Virus record (IMG/VR): IMGVR_UViG_3300008217_000043
Location: 1-30,488 of that record
Source of the DNA: a virus
Strand: one strand, 5' to 3'
Length of the DNA: 30,488 nt
The translations under genes and the position numbers were made by a program. The stretch's first letter is position 1. Every line of letters begins with the position of its first letter. Below are positions 1 through 6,993 of the stretch, piece by piece. The notes beneath the pieces were generated by a model. It ran no database searches. It saw only the letters and a program-made list of their open reading frames with translations, and had not been told where the DNA came from.

Positions 1-408
1 ATTAGGTCTACCAAATCCCGGCTCACCCGGCATAGAGGGATTTAGAGTAGGCATATCAGGTCGAGAAACGCCTTGGAAGTTTGCTAAGATGGCTGGATTA
101 GCTGTCATCGCTTTCCATTGGTCATAGCTCCCCTCCCCTTCCCTTATATACCGGCCCATATCCCCGCTTTCTTTTCGATATTTTGCTGCTTCGTCTCTAG
201 CAGCTATATATTTCTGCCAATCTTGATCTTCTATACCTTCAGGTCGCTTTGGTTCTTGATCACTAAACTGATCCAACAACATGGTTAGGTGTTGACCACC
301 AGAAAGACTACTTAGACCATAGAATTGTTCATTCGCTTGGGCAATCTGTTGCGAATATTGATCTTGGGTAATTCCCATACTAGGATCGTAAGGGCTAAAA
401 CTAGTCAT
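1..408 (-). CDS. Partial structural-region protein, unknown function (cut by left edge)
   Basis: The reading frame is open from an ATG at 408 to the left edge (136 codons), so the C-terminus lies outside. The start shares bases with the upstream gene's stop (TAATG), which supports translational coupling. The visible part is hydrophilic and Gln/Asp-rich, begins MTSFSPYDPSMGITQ, and ends in a Pro/Gly/Met-rich stretch. I see no domain I recognise. It is the last visible gene of the leftward virion operon, so a virion or tail-associated role is inferred from position only. Confidence 0.75.
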   Translation of the reverse strand, partial: MTSFSPYDPSMGITQDQYSQQIAQANEQFYGLSSLSGGQHLTMLLDQFSDQEPKRPEGIEDQDWQKYIAARDEAAKYRKESGDMGRYIREGEGSYDQWKAMTANPAILANFQGVSRPDMPTLNPSMPGEPGFGRPN

Positions 409-641
409 TAACTTTTCCTACGTCTACCTGTTGCTGCCATCTGAGCAAACTTCTTAGCACCATACTTCTTACGACCTATAGCAGCCGCCAGTGCTTTGGG
501 ATCTTCAATTTTAGAACTCTTTTTTTTCTTCTTCTTCTTCTTCTTCAGTTTCTCGACAAGCTGTTTAAACCTCTTGCCTGAACCCGGAGGAGATTTGGGT
601 GCTTTCATAATCTGTTGCCTTACGCTTGCTCTACTAGTCAT
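408..641 (-). CDS. Small lysine-rich basic protein (77 aa)
   Basis: This 77-aa protein carries a run of nine lysines (residues about 33-41), then DPKALAAAIGRKKYGAKKFA and a basic GRRRKS tail. The start overlaps the upstream stop (ATGACTAG) and its own stop overlaps the next start, so it sits in a coupled operon. The charge suggests contact with nucleic acid or a role inside the virion, but this is inference. The lysine run is encoded mostly by mixed AAG/AAA codons, so a sequencing artefact is unlikely. I cannot name a family. Confidence 0.75.
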   Translation of the reverse strand: MTSRASVRQQIMKAPKSPPGSGKRFKQLVEKLKKKKKKKKKSSKIEDPKALAAAIGRKKYGAKKFAQMAATGRRRKS

Positions 642-2022
642 AAAGAGAAGCTACAACTTTATTTCCATCAGTTTGTTTACTGGAGATACGTTTACCCTTC
701 CTCTTCTTCTTTCCTACTTTACCACCCCTTTTAGCTTCTCTTTCTACTAGTTCTAAACCTCCATAAGTTCTCCTATACTTTGGCCCCTTTTTCCATTCTA
801 AACCAGTTGGCGGTTTTAACTTTTTAAAACTTTCTTTTGTAATTCCAACATCGGGATGTTTCTTTTTAAACTGTTCCCAAGTCGTATTAGGTTTAATATC
901 TTTTAGATAACCACCCTTCTTCATAGGACGAGGAGGTGCCATTTGTGGTACAGGTGGTTGTAGAATTGGAGCAGGTCTTACAGGTACTTGTGCTCTTGGA
1001 GCAGGTCTTACAGGAGTAGGCACTCTTGGGCGTCTCCTAGCAGCCTCAGATAGTGTACCAGCCCGAGCTTCCTCAGCAGGAGATAAACCAACACGAGTCA
1101 TACCACCGTTTCTTTTAGAAACAACTTTACCACCATATTGCGCTTTTATAACTTTCTTTTTCTTCTTTGGAGTTTTGAGTTTTGATCGAATTCCAGTTTT
1201 TGGATCTCTGGTAGTGATACCTAAAATTTCTCTAATTTGATCGGCACTCAAACCTGATGTCCAACTAGCTAATTGTTTCTTACCCCCGTAAGAACCAGTA
1301 GTGCTTATAGGTTTACTTCCTTTTGTAGAACCACCTGTTGCTCTACGACGTAACCGATCAGCCTGAGACATTGTACCAGCTCGTGCTTCCTTAGCAGGAG
1401 ATAAACCAACATGACTCATACCACCGTGTCTCTTTTTTATAATCGGCCCTCCCTTAGCCATACCAAGCTTTTTAAAAACCGGATAATATATACTCTGCTT
1501 ACCTTTCGCTCTTTCAGCACGTTTATATGATGGCGTTAAGGCTTCATAATCTTGCTGAAGCTTCATTATTTTACTTTTTGGTCTACGCATATTTGTACCC
1601 ATTCCTGCCACTGGTTTATCACGCATAAATTGTTTTGCAGCCGCATCATTAGGCTTTTTAACCTTAGGCTTTTTAGCTTTCTTTCTCTTTAGTTTGACTT
1701 TTCCTTTTGGCTCTGCCGCAAGACCTCGCTGCTCTCCTGATAAACCTTTTTGAGGACTTGTTTGTGTCCTTCTTTTTCCAGCCGGTCTTTTGAGATATGA
1801 AGGCCGAGCCGCTGCTTCCTCACCCTTTAGTCGATCACTCGGAGGAATTAACTTTCCTTCTTCCCTTACTTTCTTTTTCATCTGAGCTTCTGTCAAAGTT
1901 CTTTTTCCCGTGGGAATCTTTTTTATATCTCCTCCCCTCGATGTATACTCATCTATAAGCTTTTGAATTTCTTTCAAACCTTTTTTTCCAAGTTTACTTG
2001 CCGCAGAACTTAAACTAGCCAT
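634..2022 (-). CDS. Large basic virion-region protein with internal repeats and Lys-Gly-Gly motifs
   Basis: The protein has 462 aa from the ATG at 2022, chosen because AAGGAGG lies just upstream; the longer reading begins at a non-ATG codon. It is strongly basic and low in complexity. Basic clusters are punctuated by Gly-Gly motifs (KRHGGM, KRNGGM, AKGGP, KKGGY, KRGGK). A 20-residue unit, GGM(S/T)(H/R)VGLSPA(K/E)EARAGT, occurs twice about 106 residues apart. A proline-rich linker (PVRPAPRAQVPVRPAP) follows the second copy. No enzyme domain is visible. It lies downstream of capsid and adaptor genes, so an internal virion, DNA-condensing or minor structural role is possible; this is inference. 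Confidence 0.8.
   Translation of the reverse strand: MASLSSAASKLGKKGLKEIQKLIDEYTSRGGDIKKIPTGKRTLTEAQMKKKVREEGKLIPPSDRLKGEEAAARPSYLKRPAGKRRTQTSPQKGLSGEQRGLAAEPKGKVKLKRKKAKKPKVKKPNDAAAKQFMRDKPVAGMGTNMRRPKSKIMKLQQDYEALTPSYKRAERAKGKQSIYYPVFKKLGMAKGGPIIKKRHGGMSHVGLSPAKEARAGTMSQADRLRRRATGGSTKGSKPISTTGSYGGKKQLASWTSGLSADQIREILGITTRDPKTGIRSKLKTPKKKKKVIKAQYGGKVVSKRNGGMTRVGLSPAEEARAGTLSEAARRRPRVPTPVRPAPRAQVPVRPAPILQPPVPQMAPPRPMKKGGYLKDIKPNTTWEQFKKKHPDVGITKESFKKLKPPTGLEWKKGPKYRRTYGGLELVEREAKRGGKVGKKKRKGKRISSKQTDGNKVVASLYD
1054..1431 (-). repeat. Two diverged 60-bp direct repeats inside the basic structural gene
   Basis: Copies lie at about 1054-1113 and 1372-1431. They encode the GGM..VGLSPA.EARAGT units of the surrounding gene. 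They differ by scattered substitutions, several of them silent, so this looks like an old duplication kept at protein level. Confidence 0.8.
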
Positions 2023-2023
2023 T

Positions 2024-2704
2024 TTAACTTCCTCCTTGTATAACTGTATCTGGACCACCAGCAGGAGAAGCAGCGATTTCCATATCGTCTTGCCGGGTCC
2101 GTCTGGCCTGATTGCGTAGTAATTCTATGGCAGCTTGGTATTGCTGTTGCCATGCTTGAATAGTATTCCAATCTTTCATATACATGGTTGCCTCAACCAT
2201 GCATCCTGCAAATAGTGCATCGTAGCAAAACTCACTGAAGTAATTACTCGTAGTAACACTTGTATCTGAGGCAGATGCAAGGGCCAGAGGTATAGATTCA
2301 GTTTGAATTTCCCCTGTCAAGGTGGAAGCAGGTGTTGGAACTACATAAATCTGTGTATTATTTTTCACTGAATAATATCTGGGAGTACCTGTGGAACTAC
2401 TAACAGGCCAATAGTCTATTGCATATTCCATTGTTCTTTGAAGAAGGTTAACTCGAACACTGGATGCACTGGTTGTATAGTTCACATTGCGAATAACACG
2501 AACACGATCATTCGGCAAAGACACTGTACATTGTCCTGCCGTCAAGGTAATCGCTGAATATTCATCCAGACCTGCGTCATCCAGATCCTTGATCATACGG
2601 TATTCTGTTTTCTTTACAAAGACAGAAACTTGCGAGGCAAATTCCGTAGAATCGTTTTCTGTTGTATTGACCAGATCCGTTTTCAGATACGAATAATTAG
2701 GCAT
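2024..2704 (-). CDS. Head-tail adaptor protein (SU10 adaptor-like)
   Basis: This is a 226-aa protein. The N-terminal half is helical and charged (DLVNTTENDSTEFASQVSVF), the middle is beta-rich, and near the C-terminus is a helical region with CYDALFAGCMVEATMYMKDW followed by a Gln-rich helix. This layout resembles the SU10-type phage adaptor family, which joins the portal ring to the tail. The position after the capsid genes agrees. The assignment rests on overall pattern and not on a diagnostic catalytic motif. The gene ends 1 base before the start of the next one (2022), and a weak AGGCTAAG lies before its ATG. Confidence 0.6.
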   Translation of the reverse strand: MPNYSYLKTDLVNTTENDSTEFASQVSVFVKKTEYRMIKDLDDAGLDEYSAITLTAGQCTVSLPNDRVRVIRNVNYTTSASSVRVNLLQRTMEYAIDYWPVSSSTGTPRYYSVKNNTQIYVVPTPASTLTGEIQTESIPLALASASDTSVTTSNYFSEFCYDALFAGCMVEATMYMKDWNTIQAWQQQYQAAIELLRNQARRTRQDDMEIAASPAGGPDTVIQGGS

Positions 2705-2706
2705 TC

Positions 2707-3048
2707 TTAGCCTATGAATGCAGTAAGAACACAGCCATCAGTAGGACCAGAAACACTCACAACTCCATATACGGGAACACCAATCTCACCCATATAGATA
2801 TCAGAAGCTTCGTTGGCTGCTACCTGAAACTGTATGGCCTGTCCTGCGGCTGTCTTATTTGTAATCTGCCTTTGCCCCTTAACAGTGTAAAGACCAGCAG
2901 CAGTCGCCAAAGCGTGAATAGAAAGAATACGAGTAACAGTTGGTACAGGGCTATTACCCCCACCATTATTGCCAACCGTAGTATCCGTATCTACATATTT
3001 AAGTACTGCATCGCCCGTGGCTATAGCAACTTTGATATTTGTAGCCAT
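2707..3048 (-). CDS. Small head or virion protein (113 aa), function unknown
   Basis: This 113-aa protein is rich in Val, Thr, Ala and Gly with little charge, typical of a small beta-sheet virion protein. It starts MATNIKVAIATGDAVLKYVD. AAGGAG precedes the ATG. It lies directly after the major capsid gene, separated by a hairpin (3070-3098), where decoration or stabilisation proteins are often encoded. That role is inferred from position; I do not recognise the family. Confidence 0.7.
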   Translation of the reverse strand: MATNIKVAIATGDAVLKYVDTDTTVGNNGGGNSPVPTVTRILSIHALATAAGLYTVKGQRQITNKTAAGQAIQFQVAANEASDIYMGEIGVPVYGVVSVSGPTDGCVLTAFIG

Positions 3049-3069
3049 TATATCTCCTTATAGTAGTAA

Positions 3070-3098
3070 AGAGAGAGTGGCACAATACCACTCTCCCT
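3070..3098 (-). terminator. Intercistronic hairpin after the major capsid gene
   Basis: AGAGAGAGTGG and CCACTCTCCCT can form an 11-bp stem (one G-U pair on the minus-strand RNA) around a 7-nt loop. It lies between the capsid stop and the next ribosome binding site. On the minus strand it is followed by TCTTTACTACT, not a clean U-tract. It is therefore a partial terminator or a transcript-stabilising stem that would raise capsid mRNA over downstream genes. Confidence 0.5.
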
Positions 3099-3108
3099 AC
3101 TAGAGTTA

Positions 3109-4035
3109 CTAACCTCTACTACCGTACCAGCCACGCCAGTCCGAAACACCGAAGCTGTAACGCTCCCGTGCCTTGAACCGAAGATTGCCGGTATCAAAGT
3201 CTGGCTCCATCTTAGTCTGAAGCGGCGAACGAACAAACATCTTGGTGCCGTTCGGTACATCAGTCTTGACAAACCACGCATCAGTATCGGTAAACCGACG
3301 ATTGATGTGATAGCCATCAGGAACCATACCCATATGACGAGTAGCATTGATTGCATTCATATTCAGGCCAGAAGTATCACCTGATGCAGCACTGGCTTGA
3401 GTATTGCCGGGGCTACTAAGAACACGGTCAGCTACCGCCCAGTAGTCAACTGGGATATGCAGAGACACTGCACTCGCACCAATCAGAATACCACGATCAT
3501 CTTTGGTCTTCTGAATGGCAATAAGAGCCGTCTCCAAGGTTGATTCAGCGAGATCTGAGGCCGCCAGAAGATTATCCTGATCGCCAGCAGCTATCGTAGG
3601 ATGAGAATCCGAGAAGAAAGCTACGCCATCACCAATGGTATCAGTGAAACCATTATTGAAAACATTCGCAGCCTTTACCTGTTTGGTATTCGCCATCCCC
3701 CGAGCCAAACCCTTGGCACGAAGTTTTGCAAACGTATCGTACAGGTTATCTTCCATTGCTTCCTCAGTGATAGCAAAGGCCAACGCCACGGTCTCGGCAG
3801 TATACCGGGCCGTGTAGCTTTCCTGTGCATCATCGTAAGAAACAGCCGCACCCTCTCCCTTAGTAGGAGCAGTCCCGAATCCGGTAAAGAGGACTTCCTC
3901 TTCAAACGCCCGATCCGAGTTCTCTATCTCGTAGAGAGCTTTATGCTCATCGTTTACTTCTCCATACTCCAATCCAAAAACGGCGTTAAGGCCCGGAAGG
4001 AGTTCTTTACTAATACTAGCTCTATTAATAGCCAT
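3109..4035 (-). CDS. Major capsid protein (Mu gpT-like, HK97 fold expected)
   Basis: This 308-aa protein forms the icosahedral head shell. The N-terminus (MAINRASISKELLPGLNAVF), the region AFAITEEAMEDNLYD, the FFSDSHP motif and the C-terminal FKARERYSFGVSDWRGWYG are characteristic of Mu gpT-like major head proteins. The order scaffold, small proteins, capsid supports the call. No cleavage site is obvious and the length matches an uncleaved shell protein. A strong AGGGAGG precedes the ATG, and a hairpin follows the stop, both fitting a highly expressed gene. The minus-strand promoter at 6155-6183 probably drives it. Confidence 0.88.
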   Translation of the reverse strand: MAINRASISKELLPGLNAVFGLEYGEVNDEHKALYEIENSDRAFEEEVLFTGFGTAPTKGEGAAVSYDDAQESYTARYTAETVALAFAITEEAMEDNLYDTFAKLRAKGLARGMANTKQVKAANVFNNGFTDTIGDGVAFFSDSHPTIAAGDQDNLLAASDLAESTLETALIAIQKTKDDRGILIGASAVSLHIPVDYWAVADRVLSSPGNTQASAASGDTSGLNMNAINATRHMGMVPDGYHINRRFTDTDAWFVKTDVPNGTKMFVRSPLQTKMEPDFDTGNLRFKARERYSFGVSDWRGWYGSRG

Positions 4036-4050
4036 GATAAATCCTCCCTA

Positions 4051-4665
4051 TTAAGCCGTTGAAGCCGTGGCTGTAACGTACCTGTCTCGATGCTGGTTAA
4101 TCCAGCACTCAACTATTGGATAAGCGTCCGAATCCTTTTCGTCAGGATACTTAGCTTTGCCAATGACACGTACAGCCGCTGTTGCCTCAGTACCGGAAGC
4201 ACCATCCAGATAGTAACTTGACTGACCTGTGGTAGTACTACCAGAACTTGCAGTTGAACTTACAGTTACATTATAGTTCTTTTGAATTAACAGCTCTACC
4301 GCTGATAAAGATAAAGAAGCTTGAATGTGGTAAGTCTGATCAGGATTAGTGATCACGAAGAACTTGATATCCGTGGCACTCGTTCCACCGTTCCAATATC
4401 GAGCAAACTTTTGCTCTCCATTTTCCACATATTGACAACCCATGAAAACACCAGAGGCTTTCAGAGTAGCCGCAATGTAAGGTGAAATAGTGGCAAAGTT
4501 TGCCCCCGGCATAACTACCGGGTCACCCGTGAAAATGTTATTAGTTGGTGATCCCGCCATACCCGTTGAGGTAAGCGTGATCATGTCAGTGACGGCCTCA
4601 TTATTATAAGCGCCACCTTTCATACGAGCAGGAATGAAACCACGAAATGCTTTAGTAGTAGACAT
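4051..4665 (-). CDS. Virion protein rich in Ser/Thr/Ala (204 aa), possibly head decoration
   Basis: This 204-aa protein lies between scaffold-side genes and the capsid gene. It begins MSTTKAFRGFIPARMKGGAY and has a low-complexity Ser/Thr/Gly stretch (about residues 133-148) like a flexible surface loop. AAGGAG precedes the start. Composition and location suit a head decoration or accessory capsid protein, but no motif confirms this. Confidence 0.7.
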   Translation of the reverse strand: MSTTKAFRGFIPARMKGGAYNNEAVTDMITLTSTGMAGSPTNNIFTGDPVVMPGANFATISPYIAATLKASGVFMGCQYVENGEQKFARYWNGGTSATDIKFFVITNPDQTYHIQASLSLSAVELLIQKNYNVTVSSTASSGSTTTGQSSYYLDGASGTEATAAVRVIGKAKYPDEKDSDAYPIVECWINQHRDRYVTATASTA

Positions 4666-4690
4666 GTTTCATCTCCTTATATTGTGAGGG

Positions 4691-5182
4691 TTAGTCCTGA
4701 AAAGTAGGGACTCTGCCTCTTGTTGTTACAGAGCGACTGGTATTGGAAATTGGCATACGAGAATCAGAACCCTTCATCAATTGTGCATTAACAGCATCCA
4801 TCTGATCGTTGGCTTTATTCTCATAGAATTTCCGTCGAGCCGCCACTTTACCGGCTGGCATCTTAACCAAGGCCACGTCTCCACGACAGACTGCACCTTG
4901 ATACCTGCCTTCTTCCCTCACGAAGGATGTAAGAGCCATCTCGGGAACTTCATCAGGAGTAACGAATGTCCATCCAAGTTGTAGTTTCTTACCTACATTC
5001 TGAATGTCTTCTTGACCTTTTATAGAGATACGTATCCAACGGAGCGACATACCATCATTTCCAAACCGTGCTTGCACATTGTCTGGAATAGTCAGAGCAT
5101 TCGGCTCTTCAAAGGTCCATTCCTCTTCTCTTGTATTCTCTTCCCGTAATGTATTACTACGTGATTCATTTCGTGTTGTCAT
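4691..5182 (-). CDS. Conserved-looking head-module protein (163 aa), function unknown
   Basis: The start is the ATG at 5182, which has GGAGG upstream; a longer reading would use a GTG at 5197 inside the ribosome-binding region. The N-terminal 30 residues are charged and disordered-looking. A compact core follows with SLRWIRISIKGQEDIQNVGK and LGWTFVTPDEVPE. The C-terminus has a basic helix (KVAARRKFYENKAND). It lies between the scaffold and the capsid genes. I do not recognise a named family; a role in head assembly is inferred from position. Confidence 0.75.
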   Translation of the reverse strand: MTTRNESRSNTLREENTREEEWTFEEPNALTIPDNVQARFGNDGMSLRWIRISIKGQEDIQNVGKKLQLGWTFVTPDEVPEMALTSFVREEGRYQGAVCRGDVALVKMPAGKVAARRKFYENKANDQMDAVNAQLMKGSDSRMPISNTSRSVTTRGRVPTFQD

Positions 5183-5199
5183 GTTTCTTTCCTCCACGC

Positions 5200-6093
5200 C
5201 TAGTTGATATTAGTATATTCGCCATCAGCTTGAGTAACCTTAAGCTTCTCGGCGGCATACTGTTCAAGTGGTATTCCCCATTTCTGTGCCAATCTCACAT
5301 CTTCTTTGGAGAGCTTGACTTTCTTTCCTGAGGTCGGAGACGAGCGTGAAGCCCCCGAAACCACCTGAGCAGGTTGTGACGTATTTTCCTGCACACGTTC
5401 ATACTTTTGAGGAAAAGCCTCTTGAAGACGGCTATTAATTTCCTCGTAGTATTCCTTATCATTAGGATCATATCCTTCTCCCTTAAGCTCTGCATCTATT
5501 GCCAGAGCCGCAGCCGTTCTGACTGTATCCTTTCCAAACCACTCATTCTGTTCTGCCCATTTAGTAGCCTTGGGATCATGTGTTTGTTGTGGTTGAGGTT
5601 GTCTAGCAACCGGCTGTGCTTGTACTGGCTCTTCTTGATAATCCACCTTGGCAGAATTAATCATTTTTAAATCTGCTTGTGCGTCATTCAAAGATTCTTG
5701 AGCCTTTAGGAGCATATCCTTATCACCATCATCGAATGCTTCCAGATAAACCTTTCTGGCTAATTCCACTTTATCCAGAAGTTGCTTTTCGGACGTATCC
5801 AAACTTAATTTACTTACATTAAATAGTTCTTTATCTTTATTTTGCAAGTGACCAGTTAATTGTTCATTATGAGATATCAAAGTCTGGATTTGCTCATCCC
5901 GATCTTTTCTCTGTTTAATAAGCTGTCGTATTCTTTTCTGAGCGCCCTTGGTTTCAATACCTTCCAGCTCTTGAGGAACTTCCTCTGGCTTAGTTTCTAC
6001 TTCCTCTAGGGAATCTTCCACTTCATATTCAACTGACTCCTCCTTGGAATCAGGAAGTTCTACTTCATTCCACTCTTCTTTTTCATTATCCAT
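5200..6093 (-). CDS. Capsid scaffolding protein
   Basis: This 297-aa protein should direct procapsid assembly and then leave the head. The first 45 residues are extremely acidic. Predicted coiled coil follows (about 50-150, rich in Lys, Glu, Gln and Leu). Then come a Gln/Pro linker (about 155-170) and a C-terminal helical region with VKLSKEDVRLAQKWGI, fitting the capsid-binding tail of scaffolds. Low sequence complexity and location just before capsid genes are the usual signature. GGAG precedes the ATG. It is the first gene after the promoter at 6155-6183. Confidence 0.82.
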   Translation of the reverse strand: MDNEKEEWNEVELPDSKEESVEYEVEDSLEEVETKPEEVPQELEGIETKGAQKRIRQLIKQRKDRDEQIQTLISHNEQLTGHLQNKDKELFNVSKLSLDTSEKQLLDKVELARKVYLEAFDDGDKDMLLKAQESLNDAQADLKMINSAKVDYQEEPVQAQPVARQPQPQQTHDPKATKWAEQNEWFGKDTVRTAAALAIDAELKGEGYDPNDKEYYEEINSRLQEAFPQKYERVQENTSQPAQVVSGASRSSPTSGKKVKLSKEDVRLAQKWGIPLEQYAAEKLKVTQADGEYTNIN

Positions 6094-6154
6094 TTCATTC
6101 TCCGTTGCTAACGAGACAAACGATTTACGTTAAGACAAAAATATGCCCTACACT

Positions 6155-6183
6155 ATTATACCATATTATATTTGATTTCCCAA
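6155..6183 (-). promoter_or_regulatory. Minus-strand sigma-70-like promoter before scaffold and capsid genes
   Basis: On the minus strand, TTGGGA (6183-6178), a 17-nt spacer and TATAAT (6160-6155) are visible, with TGG just upstream of the -10 (extended -10). Transcription would start near 6148, about 55 nt before the scaffold ATG. The core matches the one at 10561-10589 in both the TTGGGAAA and TATAATAGT segments. Confidence 0.75.
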
Positions 6184-6184
6184 A

Positions 6185-6622
6185 TCAGCCAGATCCTTTC
6201 CCAAGATTGAAGGTTGGATCAAGATCCTTGGGATCTTCCACCCTCATTACAATCTGATCATCAAACAAAAGGATAAGTCGAACACCCTTATAGAAAAGCT
6301 TGGTTCCGGCATGTTTACCGTAACAGACATAATCTCCCACGGTACACCAAGCACCTCCGGGAAACTTATCCTTATCAAGATAAGATAAATCTCCAAGCTG
6401 AAGAACTTGACCCACGGTCGTTAGATATGACATATCATCTTTTGTTGAGTCCGGTATAAAGATACCGCCCTTGGTAATACTCTTTACTGATACAGGACGC
6501 ACCAGAATATGAAATCCCGGTAACGCAGGTAACGGACTCGGATCAGGAACTTCCTCCAGATCTGTAACCCAGAGATCATTTTTCAGAGCCGCACCCATAC
6601 TAACTTGTTGCATCTTATTCAT
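6185..6622 (-). CDS. GroES-like co-chaperonin
   Basis: This is a roughly 145-aa protein with a GroES fold core: GFHILVRPVSVKSITKGGIF, then TTVGQVLQLGD, VGDYVCYGKHAGTKLFYKG and LILLFDDQIVMRVED. The segment TKGGIFIP matches the GroES mobile loop that binds the GroEL rim. It should cap the host GroEL to fold a phage protein, most likely capsid, as T4 gp31 does. The N-terminus carries about 35 extra residues over bacterial GroES. The start is uncertain: ATGs at 6625, 6622 and 6613 all follow an AGGAGG, and 6622 is a compromise. It overlaps the preceding gene and lies directly before the promoter for the capsid operon. Confidence 0.85.
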   Translation of the reverse strand: MNKMQQVSMGAALKNDLWVTDLEEVPDPSPLPALPGFHILVRPVSVKSITKGGIFIPDSTKDDMSYLTTVGQVLQLGDLSYLDKDKFPGGAWCTVGDYVCYGKHAGTKLFYKGVRLILLFDDQIVMRVEDPKDLDPTFNLGKGSG

Positions 6623-6809
6623 CATCCTCCTGATAGATACGTTTTTTAACAATGTTTGTCAGATTATCTCTGGCCCATTCTATCCCAGATATGGAACCGA
6701 CAATCTGTCGATAGTGAGAATAGTCTTCTGCTGAACCATTACCCAAAGTAGTCTTGAGTTTATTTAATTCTTCATTAAACTCAATAACTATTTCATCCCA
6801 GATATCCAT
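6615..6809 (-). CDS. Small conserved-type phage protein (64 aa)
   Basis: This 64-aa acidic helical protein has DYSHYRQIVGSISGIEWARDNL in the middle and ends in QEDDE. Its start overlaps the upstream stop (TAATG), indicating translational coupling. The Y-x-x-Y-R-x-x-x-G-x-I-x-G pattern is one I associate with small genes near portal in several tailed phages, but its function is not known to me. Confidence 0.75.
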   Translation of the reverse strand: MDIWDEIVIEFNEELNKLKTTLGNGSAEDYSHYRQIVGSISGIEWARDNLTNIVKKRIYQEDDE

Positions 6810-6993
6810 TAACTATACATAGTACTCTTACGTGACTTTTTCTCTGGTTCTGGCATTTTCCAAGAGTAATCTTCCCACTCATTCAGAACAGCACGTTCAC
6901 TTCGAAGTCCCAAACATCTTTCTGGAATGGATTTCCAAATGTTTTACTCTTACTCAGTACATGTTCCGGGTAACCCTTACCTTTCTTCATCAT
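6809..6993 (-). pseudogene. Small gene with an apparent -1 frameshift (about 60 aa if restored)
   Basis: The first frame starts with ATGATG at 6993, reads MMKKGKGYPEHVLSKSKTFG, then soon reaches a stop after 36 codons. The -1 frame takes over near 6930 and reads SIPERCLGLRSERAVLNEWE, then an SWKMPEPEKKSRKSTMYS tail. That second frame has no good start of its own, yet its stop overlaps the next gene's ATG (TAATG), which is the operon's normal joining pattern. Joining the frames gives one plausible small basic protein. I see no canonical X-XXY-YYZ slippery site, so a one-base deletion or sequence error is more likely than programmed frameshifting. Confidence 0.6.

Noticed and set aside
496-750. 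Plus-strand frame with poly-Phe
   Set aside because: It is the mirror of the lysine-rich minus-strand gene.
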